From positions 1-47,804 of the forward strand of contig JAEKKN010000005.1 of NCBI GenBank assembly GCA_019510305.1: a stretch of 47,804 nucleotides of DNA, written 5' to 3'. Within the stretch, counting starts at the first letter, position 1. Each line of letters begins with the position of its first letter. The stretch is from Microbacterium sp. Its GTDB lineage: Bacteria > Actinomycetota > Actinomycetes > Actinomycetales > Microbacteriaceae. A program made the position numbers and the translations under genes. The notes below the pieces were generated by a model. That model was not told the origin of the DNA. It saw only the letters and a program-made list of their open reading frames with translations, and ran no database searches. This document shows positions 8,708-17,328 of the stretch, piece after piece.

Positions 8708-9923
8708 TCACCCGAACGGCACTGCCCACCACGGCACCGCCCCGACCTCGACGTGCCGCAAGGAGCCGTCGGATCCGAGCACACGGAGCGAGTCGGGCTG
8801 CCACGAGTCCGGCTCGGCCACGATCACGGCCGTCCGACACGCTGCTCACCAGCCTCCGATCGGCGTTCACCGATTCGCGGTGCTGCACGAGGACGTATCC
8901 CGACCCGAACCCTGCGGGCGACGCCGTCGCCTCTCCTGAAGAGGCCTGGGCTCTCGCCTCCTCGAGCAGCGCCTCGATGTCGTCGTGGTCGACATCGCTG
9001 AAGTCACCCTCGATGAACTGCCCTGTCTCGAGCATCACGCCCAGAGGCGACGCCTCGGAGACCGGGAGTATCTCCGCGTCGACCAGCTCGGTGCGACGGA
9101 TCGTGCGGCCGTCGGCCGACGTGATCACGAGCGCGTCACGACTCACAGCCTCCGCGATCGTCTCGATCTCGACCGTCGTGCCATCCGCGCCCCGTGCCGT
9201 GTCCACGAGACGCGTGAGGGCGGTGGTGTCGAGGAGCGCCGTGGCACTCAGCGCACCGCGCCAGCGACCCGCGACAGCGGAATCCGCCGGAGACGCCGCC
9301 GACGTGCCGACGGGGATCTGCATCACCGCACCCGAGCCCGTGAGAGCCACGACCGAGTTCGACTCGGCATCGAAGCCGTAAGCGGATGCGGCGAGCACCG
9401 CGTCGGCCCCGATACCAGCGACGCCCCTCCCCTCGGCGACGATGCCGCCGGTCACCGCGTCCAGGATCACGAGCCCGTCGTCTGTCGCGACGTAGACGAA
9501 CGTCGAGTCGCCCGCGAGTGCCGCGACATCACTGCCGAGGTCGTCGTTCAGGCGCTGATCCCAGAGCGTGTCGCCGTCGGAGAGCCGGATCGCCGCCGCT
9601 CGGTGCTGGAACATCGGCTCGCCGAATCCCGGGCGGGAGTTGTCGGCGTAGACGACGATCGCCACCTCCTGCTCGTCCATGCTGATCACCGCCGCTCCCG
9701 GCAGGATCTCCAGGTCCCGCATCGGCGGCGCCAGCGCTGACGTCACGACGATGATCAGGCCGCCGATCAGCACGGGGGCGAACAGGAAGCCGAGAAAGCG
9801 GAATCGGATGCGCTGCCGCACCTTGTGCGGGTCGTGCGGTTTCCGGGGCGGAACCGGCGTCGATCCCAGGGGAAGAACCGTGCTGCCGTTCAGCACGTAC
9901 CCTCGCGACTCGTTCGTGTTCAT
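8708..9923 (-). CDS. Membrane-anchored propeller-like protein, frameshifted near its C-terminus
   Basis: About 404 residues if corrected. A cytosolic Pro/Arg-rich N-terminus of about 40 residues is followed by one transmembrane helix (FLGFLFAPVLIGGLIIVVTS) and a large external domain. That domain has PQQ/WD-like propeller signatures such as RLSDGDTLWDQRLND, FVYVATDDGLVILDAVTGG and GYVLVQHRES. Without correction the frame runs on to 8508 with an Arg/Gly-rich tail. From about 8827 the other frame gives VIVAEPDSWQPDSLRVLGSD and a sensible end at WWAVPFG (stop 8710-8708), so one extra base near 8828 is likely. Function unknown. It is divergent from the CHAT operon, 80 bases apart. Confidence 0.7.
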
Positions 9924-9988
9924 GATGTCAGCATCCCGTGGCAGCCGTTCTCCCGATCACGGGTTTCGACGCACCGTCGCAACCGCTC

Positions 9989-9996
9989 TATAGGCT
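9989..9996 (+). promoter_or_regulatory. Probable leaderless -10 element of the CHAT operon
   Basis: TATAGGCT ends 7 bases before the ATG at 10004, so TAGGCT (9991-9996) or TATAGG (9989-9994) would place the transcript start at or next to the start codon. There is no Shine-Dalgarno site, which fits leaderless translation. TTCGAC at 9965-9970 is a weak -35 candidate. Confidence 0.45.
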
Positions 9997-10003
9997 GGCC
10001 GTC

Positions 10004-11323
10004 ATGAGCGCGCCCACCGATCTCTCTCCCGAGGCGCCGGCCGTGGAGTCGGGCCGGGCGCGGCATCCGCGCGCACAGGTGATCGCACAGGCCTGGATGG
10101 AGCTCGGGGCATCCGTCGCCCCGCTGAGCAACGGATCGGGGCGCCCCCTCGCCCGCACGTCGAAGCTGATCCTCGATCCGCTGGTGATCAGGCCTCTGCA
10201 GAACCCGGGACTCGCCGCCGGGACGCTGACGGACGATGACGCGGTCGAGCTTCGGGAGCGCATCCGCGCAGCCGGCCCAGATCTCTCGGCGGCGGCCGCG
10301 TGGTTCCTCGAGTTGAAAGCCGCGCGGCGCCGGCTGCGCATCACCGACGGCAATCCGCAGGAGAAGTACTTCCAGCGTTGCTACGAGCTTGCCCGTACCG
10401 CGGGCTCGCCCGCCGCGGATGCTGTGGCCGTGGCCGCCGGGGCCGTGTCGGAGATCGCTCAGGCCTCGGGCGGCTCCCTGCTCGCCCGAGTGCGTCAGCT
10501 GCTCGCAGACGAGGAGCACGCGGCGGATCTCAGCCGAGAACTCGATGACGCCTGGCGCCGGCGACCGGCGTCGATGCCGCCGCCGGCGCCGGCCGAGACC
10601 GTCGCCGCGGCGCTCGACGAGTGTCCTACCGGCGAAGGCTCCGCTGCGTTCGACGCCCTCGTCGCCGGAGCGGCGGGAACAGCCTCGGGCGCCGGACTCG
10701 CCGGCGAGGGGATCGCACAGGGACTCGGGCTCACCCGGCATCCGCTTCCTCCCCTGCCCCGGATCGGCGAGACGGCCTCGAAGCGCGACCTGCCCCTGCC
10801 GTTCGACCGCTCGATCTTCGAACGCCTCTTCGCGGCGCTCTCCGGAGGAGTGCCGCCGGACCTCGCCGTCGACGCCGAGGGGCTGCTCTCCGAGGAGATC
10901 GTCCGGTCCGCGCGCGTGTGGCAGCTCGGCGAGGAGGAGGGCCGCGTCGCGATGCTTCTGGGCGCAGAGGCGAGCAGCGCTCTCGAGGAGAACGGCCCGG
11001 CGCGATCGACGGCGGCGCACCGGCTGCTCGCGGCGCGCTGGCACCGCGAGGCCTACGTGCGGCGGGCGCTGCGGCTGCCCGCCGATCTCAGTGGTGTGCC
11101 GGCCGCCGTCGTCGACGACGTGCGCGCCGTGCGCCGCGGCTATCTGCGCCGGCTCTGGGTGAGGCTGCACGGCAGAGAGCTGCGCGATCAGCGCGTCGAG
11201 GGTCGTGACGTGTGGGATCTCCTCGACGGCGTGCTGCGGTCGGTCGTGATGGATCAGCGCCAGCGCCTGAAGACGGCCATGACCCGCGGGGCCGACAATC
11301 GGGAAGCGACGGAGGCCGCATGA
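10004..11323 (+). CDS. Unknown protein, first gene of the CHAT/TPR operon
   Basis: The protein has 439 residues from the ATG at 10004, chosen because of the leaderless -10 just upstream; an in-frame start 66 bases earlier would overlap that element. It is soluble, with no signal or membrane segment. The N-terminal third is helical with SKLILDPLVIRPLQNPG; the middle is Ala-rich with a Pro hinge (RRPASMPPPAPAET). The C-terminal third is Arg-rich and helical (RAVRRGYLRRLWVRLHGREL). I see no enzymatic motif. Its stop overlaps the next start by ATGA, so translation is coupled. As first gene of the set it may be the sensor or adaptor that controls the protease; that is inference from position only. 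Confidence 0.75.
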   Translation: MSAPTDLSPEAPAVESGRARHPRAQVIAQAWMELGASVAPLSNGSGRPLARTSKLILDPLVIRPLQNPGLAAGTLTDDDAVELRERIRAAGPDLSAAAAWFLELKAARRRLRITDGNPQEKYFQRCYELARTAGSPAADAVAVAAGAVSEIAQASGGSLLARVRQLLADEEHAADLSRELDDAWRRRPASMPPPAPAETVAAALDECPTGEGSAAFDALVAGAAGTASGAGLAGEGIAQGLGLTRHPLPPLPRIGETASKRDLPLPFDRSIFERLFAALSGGVPPDLAVDAEGLLSEEIVRSARVWQLGEEEGRVAMLLGAEASSALEENGPARSTAAHRLLAARWHREAYVRRALRLPADLSGVPAAVVDDVRAVRRGYLRRLWVRLHGRELRDQRVEGRDVWDLLDGVLRSVVMDQRQRLKTAMTRGADNREATEAA

Positions 11324-12393
11324 GCGTGCAGATCCGTGTGCAGGGAGACGCCGTGCGGGTCTCTTCGTCCGAGGCTCTCCCCGATCGGATGCCGTATCTC
11401 GTCGCTCTCGTCGAGGTCGCTGGCGGGCTGCTGCACTGGGATCCGACGGAGCACATCGTCTTGCCGGACGCGGATGTCGACGACCTGCACGCGGCGACCG
11501 GCTGGCTCGCGGAGATCTACGGGCAGGACGTGGCGGATGCCGTCGGCCAGGGCGCCGACGCGACGCTGCCTCTCGGCCACGGCTATCCGGCCATCGTCGA
11601 CGCCGTCCTCCGGTTCGGGCATCTGGCCTGGGCGCGGGCCTGGTGGCCTGCCGGAGCCCGGTTTCCCGCCCTCGACCCCGCGCTGCTGGCCGCCGAGGCG
11701 GCGGTGACCGCGCACGATGTCGAGCACCTCCTCGACGATGATCGGGCGATCGAGCGGGCGCTGGCGGATGCCGCGGACGCCCCCTCGGCGCTGGCTGCCC
11801 TTCCTCCGGCCTTCGCCGCGGAGGCTGAACGGCTGCTGTCGACGCTGACGGACCTCTCCGAGGACTACGGAGTCGCGCTCGAATCCGCAGAGCCCGTCGC
11901 TGTCCGCGAGGACTGGGCCCTCGCGGCGAGCGGAGTCCACGATGTCAGGGAAGGGGTCGAGATCGCGTCCGGCCGCGCCACGGTGAGATGGAGCGACGTG
12001 CCAGCGCAGACCGTGGATGCCGAAGCCGAGGCTCGGTGGGTGATCCGTCAGCGTGCTGGCGCCGCTGTGCTGCGCGTCGAGGCGGCGGCCGTCGATTCCC
12101 CGCTCGCAAGCCGCTCGCTGATCGCTCGATTCGGTCCGGCGGAGCTCGGCGTGGAGGTGGTGCTGCGGCGCGAGACGACGCTGTTCCAGGGAGAGGCCGA
12201 GGTCCCCGCATCCGCTCTGTTCCTCCCTTCGGCCGAGCACACGCTCTGGGTACGCGACCCGGTTCTGAGTCCCGAAGACGACGGTGCCTCCGATCCGCAC
12301 GACGCTCGCGAACAGGTGCTCTCCTTCGCGGCCACGCGGCTGCTCTCGCCTGCGGCATCGCTGGCAGAGCGCACGGCCGGAGCCCGGCGGTGA
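11320..12393 (+). CDS. Unknown protein, second gene of the CHAT/TPR operon
   Basis: The protein has 357 residues. The start ATG overlaps the previous stop (ATGA), with GGAG five bases upstream. The N-terminal 100 residues look beta-rich and begin MSVQIRVQGDAVRVSSSEAL, with a HWDPTEHIVLPD stretch. The middle is helical and Ala/Asp-rich. The C-terminal third returns to beta strands (AAVLRVEAAAVDSP, AELGVEVVLRRETTLFQGEA, HTLWVRDPVL). There are no metal or nucleotide motifs and no membrane segment. The alternating architecture suggests a scaffold or recognition subunit rather than an enzyme, which is inference. It ends with a 4-base overlap with the TPR gene. Confidence 0.75.
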   Translation: MSVQIRVQGDAVRVSSSEALPDRMPYLVALVEVAGGLLHWDPTEHIVLPDADVDDLHAATGWLAEIYGQDVADAVGQGADATLPLGHGYPAIVDAVLRFGHLAWARAWWPAGARFPALDPALLAAEAAVTAHDVEHLLDDDRAIERALADAADAPSALAALPPAFAAEAERLLSTLTDLSEDYGVALESAEPVAVREDWALAASGVHDVREGVEIASGRATVRWSDVPAQTVDAEAEARWVIRQRAGAAVLRVEAAAVDSPLASRSLIARFGPAELGVEVVLRRETTLFQGEAEVPASALFLPSAEHTLWVRDPVLSPEDDGASDPHDAREQVLSFAATRLLSPAASLAERTAGARR

Positions 12394-14009
12394 CGTCTCC
12401 TGAGGAACGGCCCCCGAGCGCCGTGCTCGGTCGCATCCCGGCGACGCCGCGATGGAAGCCCGGACGCGACAAGAACAACGAAGCGGCGATGATGCTGCAC
12501 GCCGGGCGCGTGGACGAGGCCGGCGCCCTGCTCGGCGAGGTCGTGGCGCTCACCCGCGTCGCCGACGTCGACGGCGAGGGGCTGGACATGCGCGCCAGGG
12601 CGCTGCTGAACCTCGCGGCGGCGCACGAGTTCCGAGGCGATCTGGTCGAGGCTCTGCGCACCGCCGATGAAGGCCTCGCCGCAGCATCCGAGGCTCTCGA
12701 GCTGATCGGCGACGAGCGGGCCACACGCACCGTGCAGCTCAACGGGATGCTCGCGAGGGCGCAGACGCTGACGCAGATGGATCGTCTGGACGACGCCCTC
12801 GCCGGCATCGACGACGCCGAAGCGCTGCTGGACTCCGAGGGCCTCGACCAGCGCGAGCTCCTCCAGTTCTCCGTGCACAACGCGCGCACCGCGGTGCTGA
12901 TCGTGACCGGGCGCCTGCAAGAGGCGGACGACGAGGCTCAGCGCGCGCTCGCGGTCGCGCTACCCGTCGGACCTGCTCTCTCCGGACACGCATACGCGAA
13001 CCTCGGCGTGATCGCACAGCGCACCGGAGACGACGAGGCGGCGCGCGAGTACCTGCAGCTCGCGCATCGCGCGCAGGAGCTCTCCGGCGATGCCACCAGC
13101 CGCCAGCATGCGGTGGAGAACCTCGCTCGCGCGGCCCTGCAGGAGGGGCGCATGCGAGAGGCGGAGGAGGGCTTCCGCAAGGCCGCAGAGCTCGCGCAGC
13201 AGATCGGTCTCACGACGCGGCTCGCCGCGAGCAGGACGGGCCTCGCGGCGGTGCTGCTGCAGTCGGGACGGGCAGGAGCCGCGGCGAAAGCGCTGCGCAC
13301 CCTGCTGGACGAACTCGATCCGGATGCGGCCGTGCACGAGCGACTCGAGGCGTACTCGTTCCTGGGCGACGCCGAGTCGACGCGCAATCGCTACCTGGCG
13401 GCCGACGACGCCTACAGGGCCGCCCTCGACCTCGCCCGATCACCGCGCGACCGCGGCAGGATCAACCTGCGCCGCGCCGAGATGCACGCCGAGTGGGCGT
13501 CGATGTCGATCACCCCTCGCTCACGACGCGCCCGCCTCGAGAAGGCACGGGATCTCGCGATCCCCGTGCTGCTCGTCACCGAGGCGCTGCGCGACGGATT
13601 AGCGCCCGGGGGCACCCGCGAGCGCTGGAGCCTGCAGGTGGCCGCCCCTGCGCGAGAGCTCGCGTTCCGTCTCGCACGCACGCTCGGCGACTCGGCGCTG
13701 CTCTTCCAGCTCGTCGAGAACGCTGCAGCCTCCGTGACCCTGCAGGCGAGTGCCGCGGCAGACACCGCCGTGATCCTCCCCTTCGAGCGTCCGAGCGGCC
13801 CTCGTGATGACGTGTGGGAGCGCGATGAGCTCCCCGCGGCCGCTGCCGGACTGCTCGGTGGCGAGGGCACGGCGTCCGTCCGCTTCGCCCCGCCACCGCG
13901 GGTCGTCGCCGTGCCCGGCGGCGAGCCGGTGCTCGACGAATGGATCCGCACGGCCGAGGCCGAGTACGGCATCCCTCTGCGCACCGAGACGACGGTGCCG
14001 GCGTGGTGA
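12390..14009 (+). CDS. TPR repeat protein, partner of the CHAT protease
   Basis: The protein has 539 residues from a GTG that overlaps the previous stop (GTGA), with GGAG eight bases upstream. From about residue 25 to 390 it is built of helix pairs with TPR spacing and small residues at the usual places, e.g. ALLNLAAAHEFRGDLVEALR, HAYANLGVIAQRTGDDEAAR and AVENLARAALQEGRMREAEE. The C-terminal 150 residues are different (QVAAPARELAFRLARTLGDS, then a Pro-rich loop). TPR proteins bind peptides or partner proteins and often hold CHAT or caspase-like proteases inactive until triggered. The next gene is exactly such a protease, coupled by a further 4-base overlap. Confidence 0.88.
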   Translation: MTSPEERPPSAVLGRIPATPRWKPGRDKNNEAAMMLHAGRVDEAGALLGEVVALTRVADVDGEGLDMRARALLNLAAAHEFRGDLVEALRTADEGLAAASEALELIGDERATRTVQLNGMLARAQTLTQMDRLDDALAGIDDAEALLDSEGLDQRELLQFSVHNARTAVLIVTGRLQEADDEAQRALAVALPVGPALSGHAYANLGVIAQRTGDDEAAREYLQLAHRAQELSGDATSRQHAVENLARAALQEGRMREAEEGFRKAAELAQQIGLTTRLAASRTGLAAVLLQSGRAGAAAKALRTLLDELDPDAAVHERLEAYSFLGDAESTRNRYLAADDAYRAALDLARSPRDRGRINLRRAEMHAEWASMSITPRSRRARLEKARDLAIPVLLVTEALRDGLAPGGTRERWSLQVAAPARELAFRLARTLGDSALLFQLVENAAASVTLQASAAADTAVILPFERPSGPRDDVWERDELPAAAAGLLGGEGTASVRFAPPPRVVAVPGGEPVLDEWIRTAEAEYGIPLRTETTVPAW

Positions 14010-15325
14010 ACGGCTGGCGCGATCTCACCGACCTCGGTGCGCCGTTGCCCCTGGCCCGCACCGAAGGAGCAGCGGTGCTGGTCGACCTGCCGGGGGGGCA
14101 GCGCCCCGTCGCCCGGCTGCGCTTCGTCGACGGGGACGACCTGTTCGTCAGCTGGGTGTGGGAGCATCAGCGCAGCTCGCCGAGGATGACCCTGATCGGA
14201 CGGGAGCTCGTGACGCCGGCACTCGATCGGCTCGCCAGAGCGCTGCCCTCGCCGCTGCCGGGCGAAAGCGGGATCGACGCCCTGACCAGGGCCCTCACGC
14301 GTGGCGACCTCGTCGACCCGGATCGCGAGCAGGAGCTCGCCGGCCTGCTCACCTCGGCGCTGATCCCGCAGTGGCTGGGCGCGGAGCTCGATGCGCTCGA
14401 AACGGCCGGACTGCGCCCCCACCTGCGCATCCAGTTGTCGCCGTCGACCGCGCAGCTGCCGTGGGAGCTGCTGAGCACGTCGGGCCGAGAGCGCGGCATC
14501 GACATGGCCGATGCATCCGTTCTGCTGCCTGCCACCTTGCGCAACGATCCGTCGAGGACGGTGTCGCCGTGGTCGCCCCTGTCACCCGTGGCGACCGCGC
14601 TGGACCCGGCGGTTCCCGGCTTCTCGGCCACGAGCGAACTGGGAAGCGTGCTCGGCGAGGTCGCGGCCGATTCGAGCCTCGCGCGGGCCGTCGACGACCT
14701 CGGCACGCGGCGCCTGCCGCGCGGCGAGGCATTCCGCCGGGCGGACATCGACCGACTCGCGCTGGCTGAGGCGGTCGCGGATGCGGGGCGGCTTCTGTAC
14801 GTCGGGCACGTCACCGCCTCGACGCACGCTCTCGACGCGCGGCTGCATCTGTCCGACGGTGCGGACGCCCCCGGTACGACCCCTCCCGTCGGATCGCACC
14901 GTCCGTACTCCGCTGCCGAGATCGCGCTGGGCGGAGCGGGCCTCCCACCGCTGCGCGCTCCGAACAGGGTGGCGCTGATCGCCTGTGATTCGGGCACCGA
15001 TCTGCGTTTCGCAGAGCCCACCGGGCTCGTCGCGGCGTTCCTGCACCGCGGCGCCGAGTACGTCACGGCCACTCGATGGACCCTGCCCACCGAAGCGGGA
15101 CTGCGCCGTCTCGTCCCTGGTCTCGGCGATCGGGCCGAGGGGATGCTGACGGATGCCGTCATCGCGGTGAATGCCGCTCACGAGTCGGACGACCCGATCA
15201 GCGCGCTGGGCGCGTGGCAACGCGATCAGCGCAGACTGTGGACGTCGACCGGAGACCCGCGTCACTCCCCGATCATGTGGGGCGCGTTCGCGACGGCCTG
15301 GGCTCCGGAGCCGGTGCGGCTCTGA
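14006..15325 (+). CDS. CHAT-domain (caspase-like) cysteine protease
   Basis: The protein has 439 residues from a GTG overlapping the TPR stop. The N-terminal region (1-140) is of unknown type. The CHAT domain occupies about 140-435. It opens with LRIQLSPSTAQLPWELLSTS (typical 'LPWELL' entry), has the His in RLLYVGHVTASTHALDARLH (His268), the Cys in RVALIACDSGTDLRFAEPTG (Cys327), and ends HSPIMWGAFATAW, as CHAT domains do. The catalytic dyad is therefore intact. CHAT proteases are clan CD relatives of caspases and separase; in bacteria they are found with TPR partners in conflict and cell-death type systems. Target and trigger are unknown. The next gene converges after 51 bases; no hairpin was seen between them. 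Confidence 0.88.
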   Translation: MNGWRDLTDLGAPLPLARTEGAAVLVDLPGGQRPVARLRFVDGDDLFVSWVWEHQRSSPRMTLIGRELVTPALDRLARALPSPLPGESGIDALTRALTRGDLVDPDREQELAGLLTSALIPQWLGAELDALETAGLRPHLRIQLSPSTAQLPWELLSTSGRERGIDMADASVLLPATLRNDPSRTVSPWSPLSPVATALDPAVPGFSATSELGSVLGEVAADSSLARAVDDLGTRRLPRGEAFRRADIDRLALAEAVADAGRLLYVGHVTASTHALDARLHLSDGADAPGTTPPVGSHRPYSAAEIALGGAGLPPLRAPNRVALIACDSGTDLRFAEPTGLVAAFLHRGAEYVTATRWTLPTEAGLRRLVPGLGDRAEGMLTDAVIAVNAAHESDDPISALGAWQRDQRRLWTSTGDPRHSPIMWGAFATAWAPEPVRL

Positions 15326-15376
15326 CATCGTCTGGTCGTCGGTCCGTCCGAGACTGCCGGCGTTCCTGCTGGTGTG

Positions 15377-16120
15377 TCACCGCGCGGGATCGCACTCTCC
15401 TTCAGCTGCGCCGTTCGGGAAGAGGCCGATCACCGTGGTGCCGTCCGACAGGTAGACATTGATGCAGCCTTCGATGCTCCAGAACTCACTCTGTCGGATG
15501 TAGCCGACCTTCCCATTCGTGGCGTATGCGGCAGAGAGGTCGGGTATGCCGTTGTCGTTCGGCACTCCGTATGTCTCATCGTTTACGTTCGTCCCCCACT
15601 CCGTCGTCTCCGAACCTCCGTACCTGGCGGTGACTGACCACGGCGTACCCGGGTCGGCGATCACTGTGATCGATGTGCTGTCACCGCCGGGAAGACGGCC
15701 GTCATTGATATGCGTCGTCAGATTCTTGCGGACCGGATCGGAACAGTTCCATGTGACGCGGTCATCGCCACCGGTGGGCGCACGGAGCGGAACCTCGATC
15801 TTCCCGCCTTCGGAGCAGGTGACGTCGAGGATCACGCGGTCTGCTCCCTCGGGCACCGGTCCCAGTTCGATCTCGCCCGTCCCCGTGTAGCTGCCGGTGA
15901 CGACCGTCTCGAACGGAGTCACGGTCGTCTCCCCCGGCAGCCCGCTCACGACGACGGCGGCGCCGGTGAGCGCGCCGACGAGCGCGAGGGATCCGATGGC
16001 GATCGTCGCTGTGCGGGTTCGACGCTGGCGGCGTCGCAACCGGCTGCGGGCGGTGCCGATCGCGGCGAGCTCACGCTCGACGGCGGCTGCGAACGTGCGA
16101 TTGATCGTGGTGGTGTTCAT
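15377..16120 (-). CDS. Membrane-anchored protein cotranscribed with an ECF sigma factor
   Basis: The protein has 247 residues from ATG 16120, preceded by GAAGGAG at good distance. An N-terminal cytosolic stretch rich in Arg (ARSRLRRRQRRTRT) precedes one transmembrane helix (IGSLALVGALTGAAVVVSGL). The rest, about 180 residues, is an external beta-rich domain with four cysteines (VTCSEG, TWNCSD, EGCINV, GECDPAR) that could form two disulfides. Its start overlaps the sigma-factor stop (ATGA), so the two are translated together. Position suggests a regulator of the sigma factor, but the short cytosolic part lacks a recognisable zinc anti-sigma motif, so a target-gene role is equally possible. Confidence 0.7.
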   Translation of the reverse strand: MNTTTINRTFAAAVERELAAIGTARSRLRRRQRRTRTATIAIGSLALVGALTGAAVVVSGLPGETTVTPFETVVTGSYTGTGEIELGPVPEGADRVILDVTCSEGGKIEVPLRAPTGGDDRVTWNCSDPVRKNLTTHINDGRLPGGDSTSITVIADPGTPWSVTARYGGSETTEWGTNVNDETYGVPNDNGIPDLSAAYATNGKVGYIRQSEFWSIEGCINVYLSDGTTVIGLFPNGAAEGECDPAR

Positions 16121-16713
16121 GCTCGTTCTCCTTCGGCGAGGAACCAGGTGAGATGCGGTGAATGCGAACCGAGGTCGCTCTGCAGCCGACGGCGTGCGCG
16201 CATGAGCCGCGTGCGGGCGGCGCCAGGACTGAGCCCGAGCAGGGGTGCGGCGTCGGCGACGCTCAGCCCGTCGAGCGCGGTGAGGGTCAGCAGCGCGGCA
16301 TCCTTCGCATCGAGACGAGCCAACGCCTCCCGAAGTCGGACACCGAGCACCTCCGCCTCGATGATCGACACGGCCTCCTGCTCCGCATCTGGTGCCACCT
16401 CCTCGCGCGGCATCGTCGCGAGCAGACGTCGATAGCGCAGACCGCTCCGTCTCTGATTGCGTGCCGTGTTGGCGACCGTGACGAGCAGCCACGGCAACAC
16501 CGTGCCGTCGACGAGCGTCACCGCCTTGCGACGCCTCCACAGCTCGAAGAAGGCGATCGCGGTGGCATCCTCGGCATCCTGGCGTCGGTCGACGAGCGCG
16601 CTCGCCCGACGGAAGACACTGTCTCGATGGCGGCGGAAGAGTTCGGCGAAGGCGTCGCCGCTGTCGGCGCACGCTCTCTGCCAGATCTCGGCTTCGTCGT
16701 TCTCTTCACTCAT
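16117..16713 (-). CDS. ECF-type RNA polymerase sigma factor
   Basis: The protein has 198 residues. Region 2 runs from about residue 15 to 85 (FAELFRRHRDSVFRRASALV, DRRQDAEDATAIAFFELWRR, LPWLLVTVANTARNQRRSG). Region 4 runs from about 125 to 180 (ALARLDAKDAALLTLTALDG, LSVADAAPLLGLSPGAARTR, LMRARRRLQSDLG), including the helix-turn-helix. This is the standard two-domain ECF layout and length. It would direct RNA polymerase to a small regulon. The partner membrane gene starts inside its stop codon. I could not identify a self-promoter upstream of 16713. Confidence 0.9.
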   Translation of the reverse strand: MSEENDEAEIWQRACADSGDAFAELFRRHRDSVFRRASALVDRRQDAEDATAIAFFELWRRRKAVTLVDGTVLPWLLVTVANTARNQRRSGLRYRRLLATMPREEVAPDAEQEAVSIIEAEVLGVRLREALARLDAKDAALLTLTALDGLSVADAAPLLGLSPGAARTRLMRARRRLQSDLGSHSPHLTWFLAEGERA

Positions 16714-16743
16714 ACCCGGTGATGTCCGGCAGGTGCGGAAGTG

Positions 16744-17154
16744 TCACAGACGCTTGGATCGCATCGCCCTCGTGTGCGCGAGCGTGGGATCGGCGGCGAG
16801 CACCGGGTACTCCTCCGATTCCCGCGGAACCAGGACGACACGTCCCTCGGTGTCGTGCACGATGCCCCAGCCGTAGCGCTTGCCCAGAGGAGAGGAGCGC
16901 AGGCAGGCCTGTCCATTCGAGAAGAACTCCTCTCGCGCGGCTGCATCATCGACAGGGATGCCGTGACGCAGCGCGTGGGTCTCGAAGATCACGTCATCCG
17001 AGGTGCGGGCGAAAGGGCGTTCCGAGATCAGTCGATAGTGCAGGGCGGCGATCGTCGGATTCTCAGTGATCGGCGGTTCGACAGCGTGGGCTGCGGGGCA
17101 GTCTTCAGCGACCTCGCTGAACGTCGCAAGGTAGTTCGTCGTGTGCAGCGCCAT
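16744..17154 (-). CDS. DUF6157-like conserved protein
   Basis: The protein has 136 residues from ATG 17154 (MALHTTNYLATF). The pattern HTTNY..TF.EVAEDCPA, LHYRLISERPFARTSDDVIF, REEFFSNGQACLRSSPLGKR and YGWGIVHDTEGRVVLVPRES matches my memory of the widespread DUF6157 family, found in many soil bacteria. It is small and cytosolic with no membrane segment. Function is unknown. It stands alone between the sigma operon (30 bases from the sigma start) and a divergent PspC gene. The interval 17155-17328 holds no other gene. Confidence 0.8.
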   Translation of the reverse strand: MALHTTNYLATFSEVAEDCPAAHAVEPPITENPTIAALHYRLISERPFARTSDDVIFETHALRHGIPVDDAAAREEFFSNGQACLRSSPLGKRYGWGIVHDTEGRVVLVPRESEEYPVLAADPTLAHTRAMRSKRL

Positions 17155-17328
17155 GCGCCCAGCATCCCGCATCCCACCGGCATCCGACACACCGGCCTGC
17201 CGGATCCGACCGCTTTGTCGGGAGGTTTCACGTTCGTCGGGTGGATCAGGAGGGACACGCCGGGAACTCGCCCCTTCTTTCCGACAGAGTGAGCCATCGG
17301 GACGGCCCACCAGGGGCAGGATGGAGTC

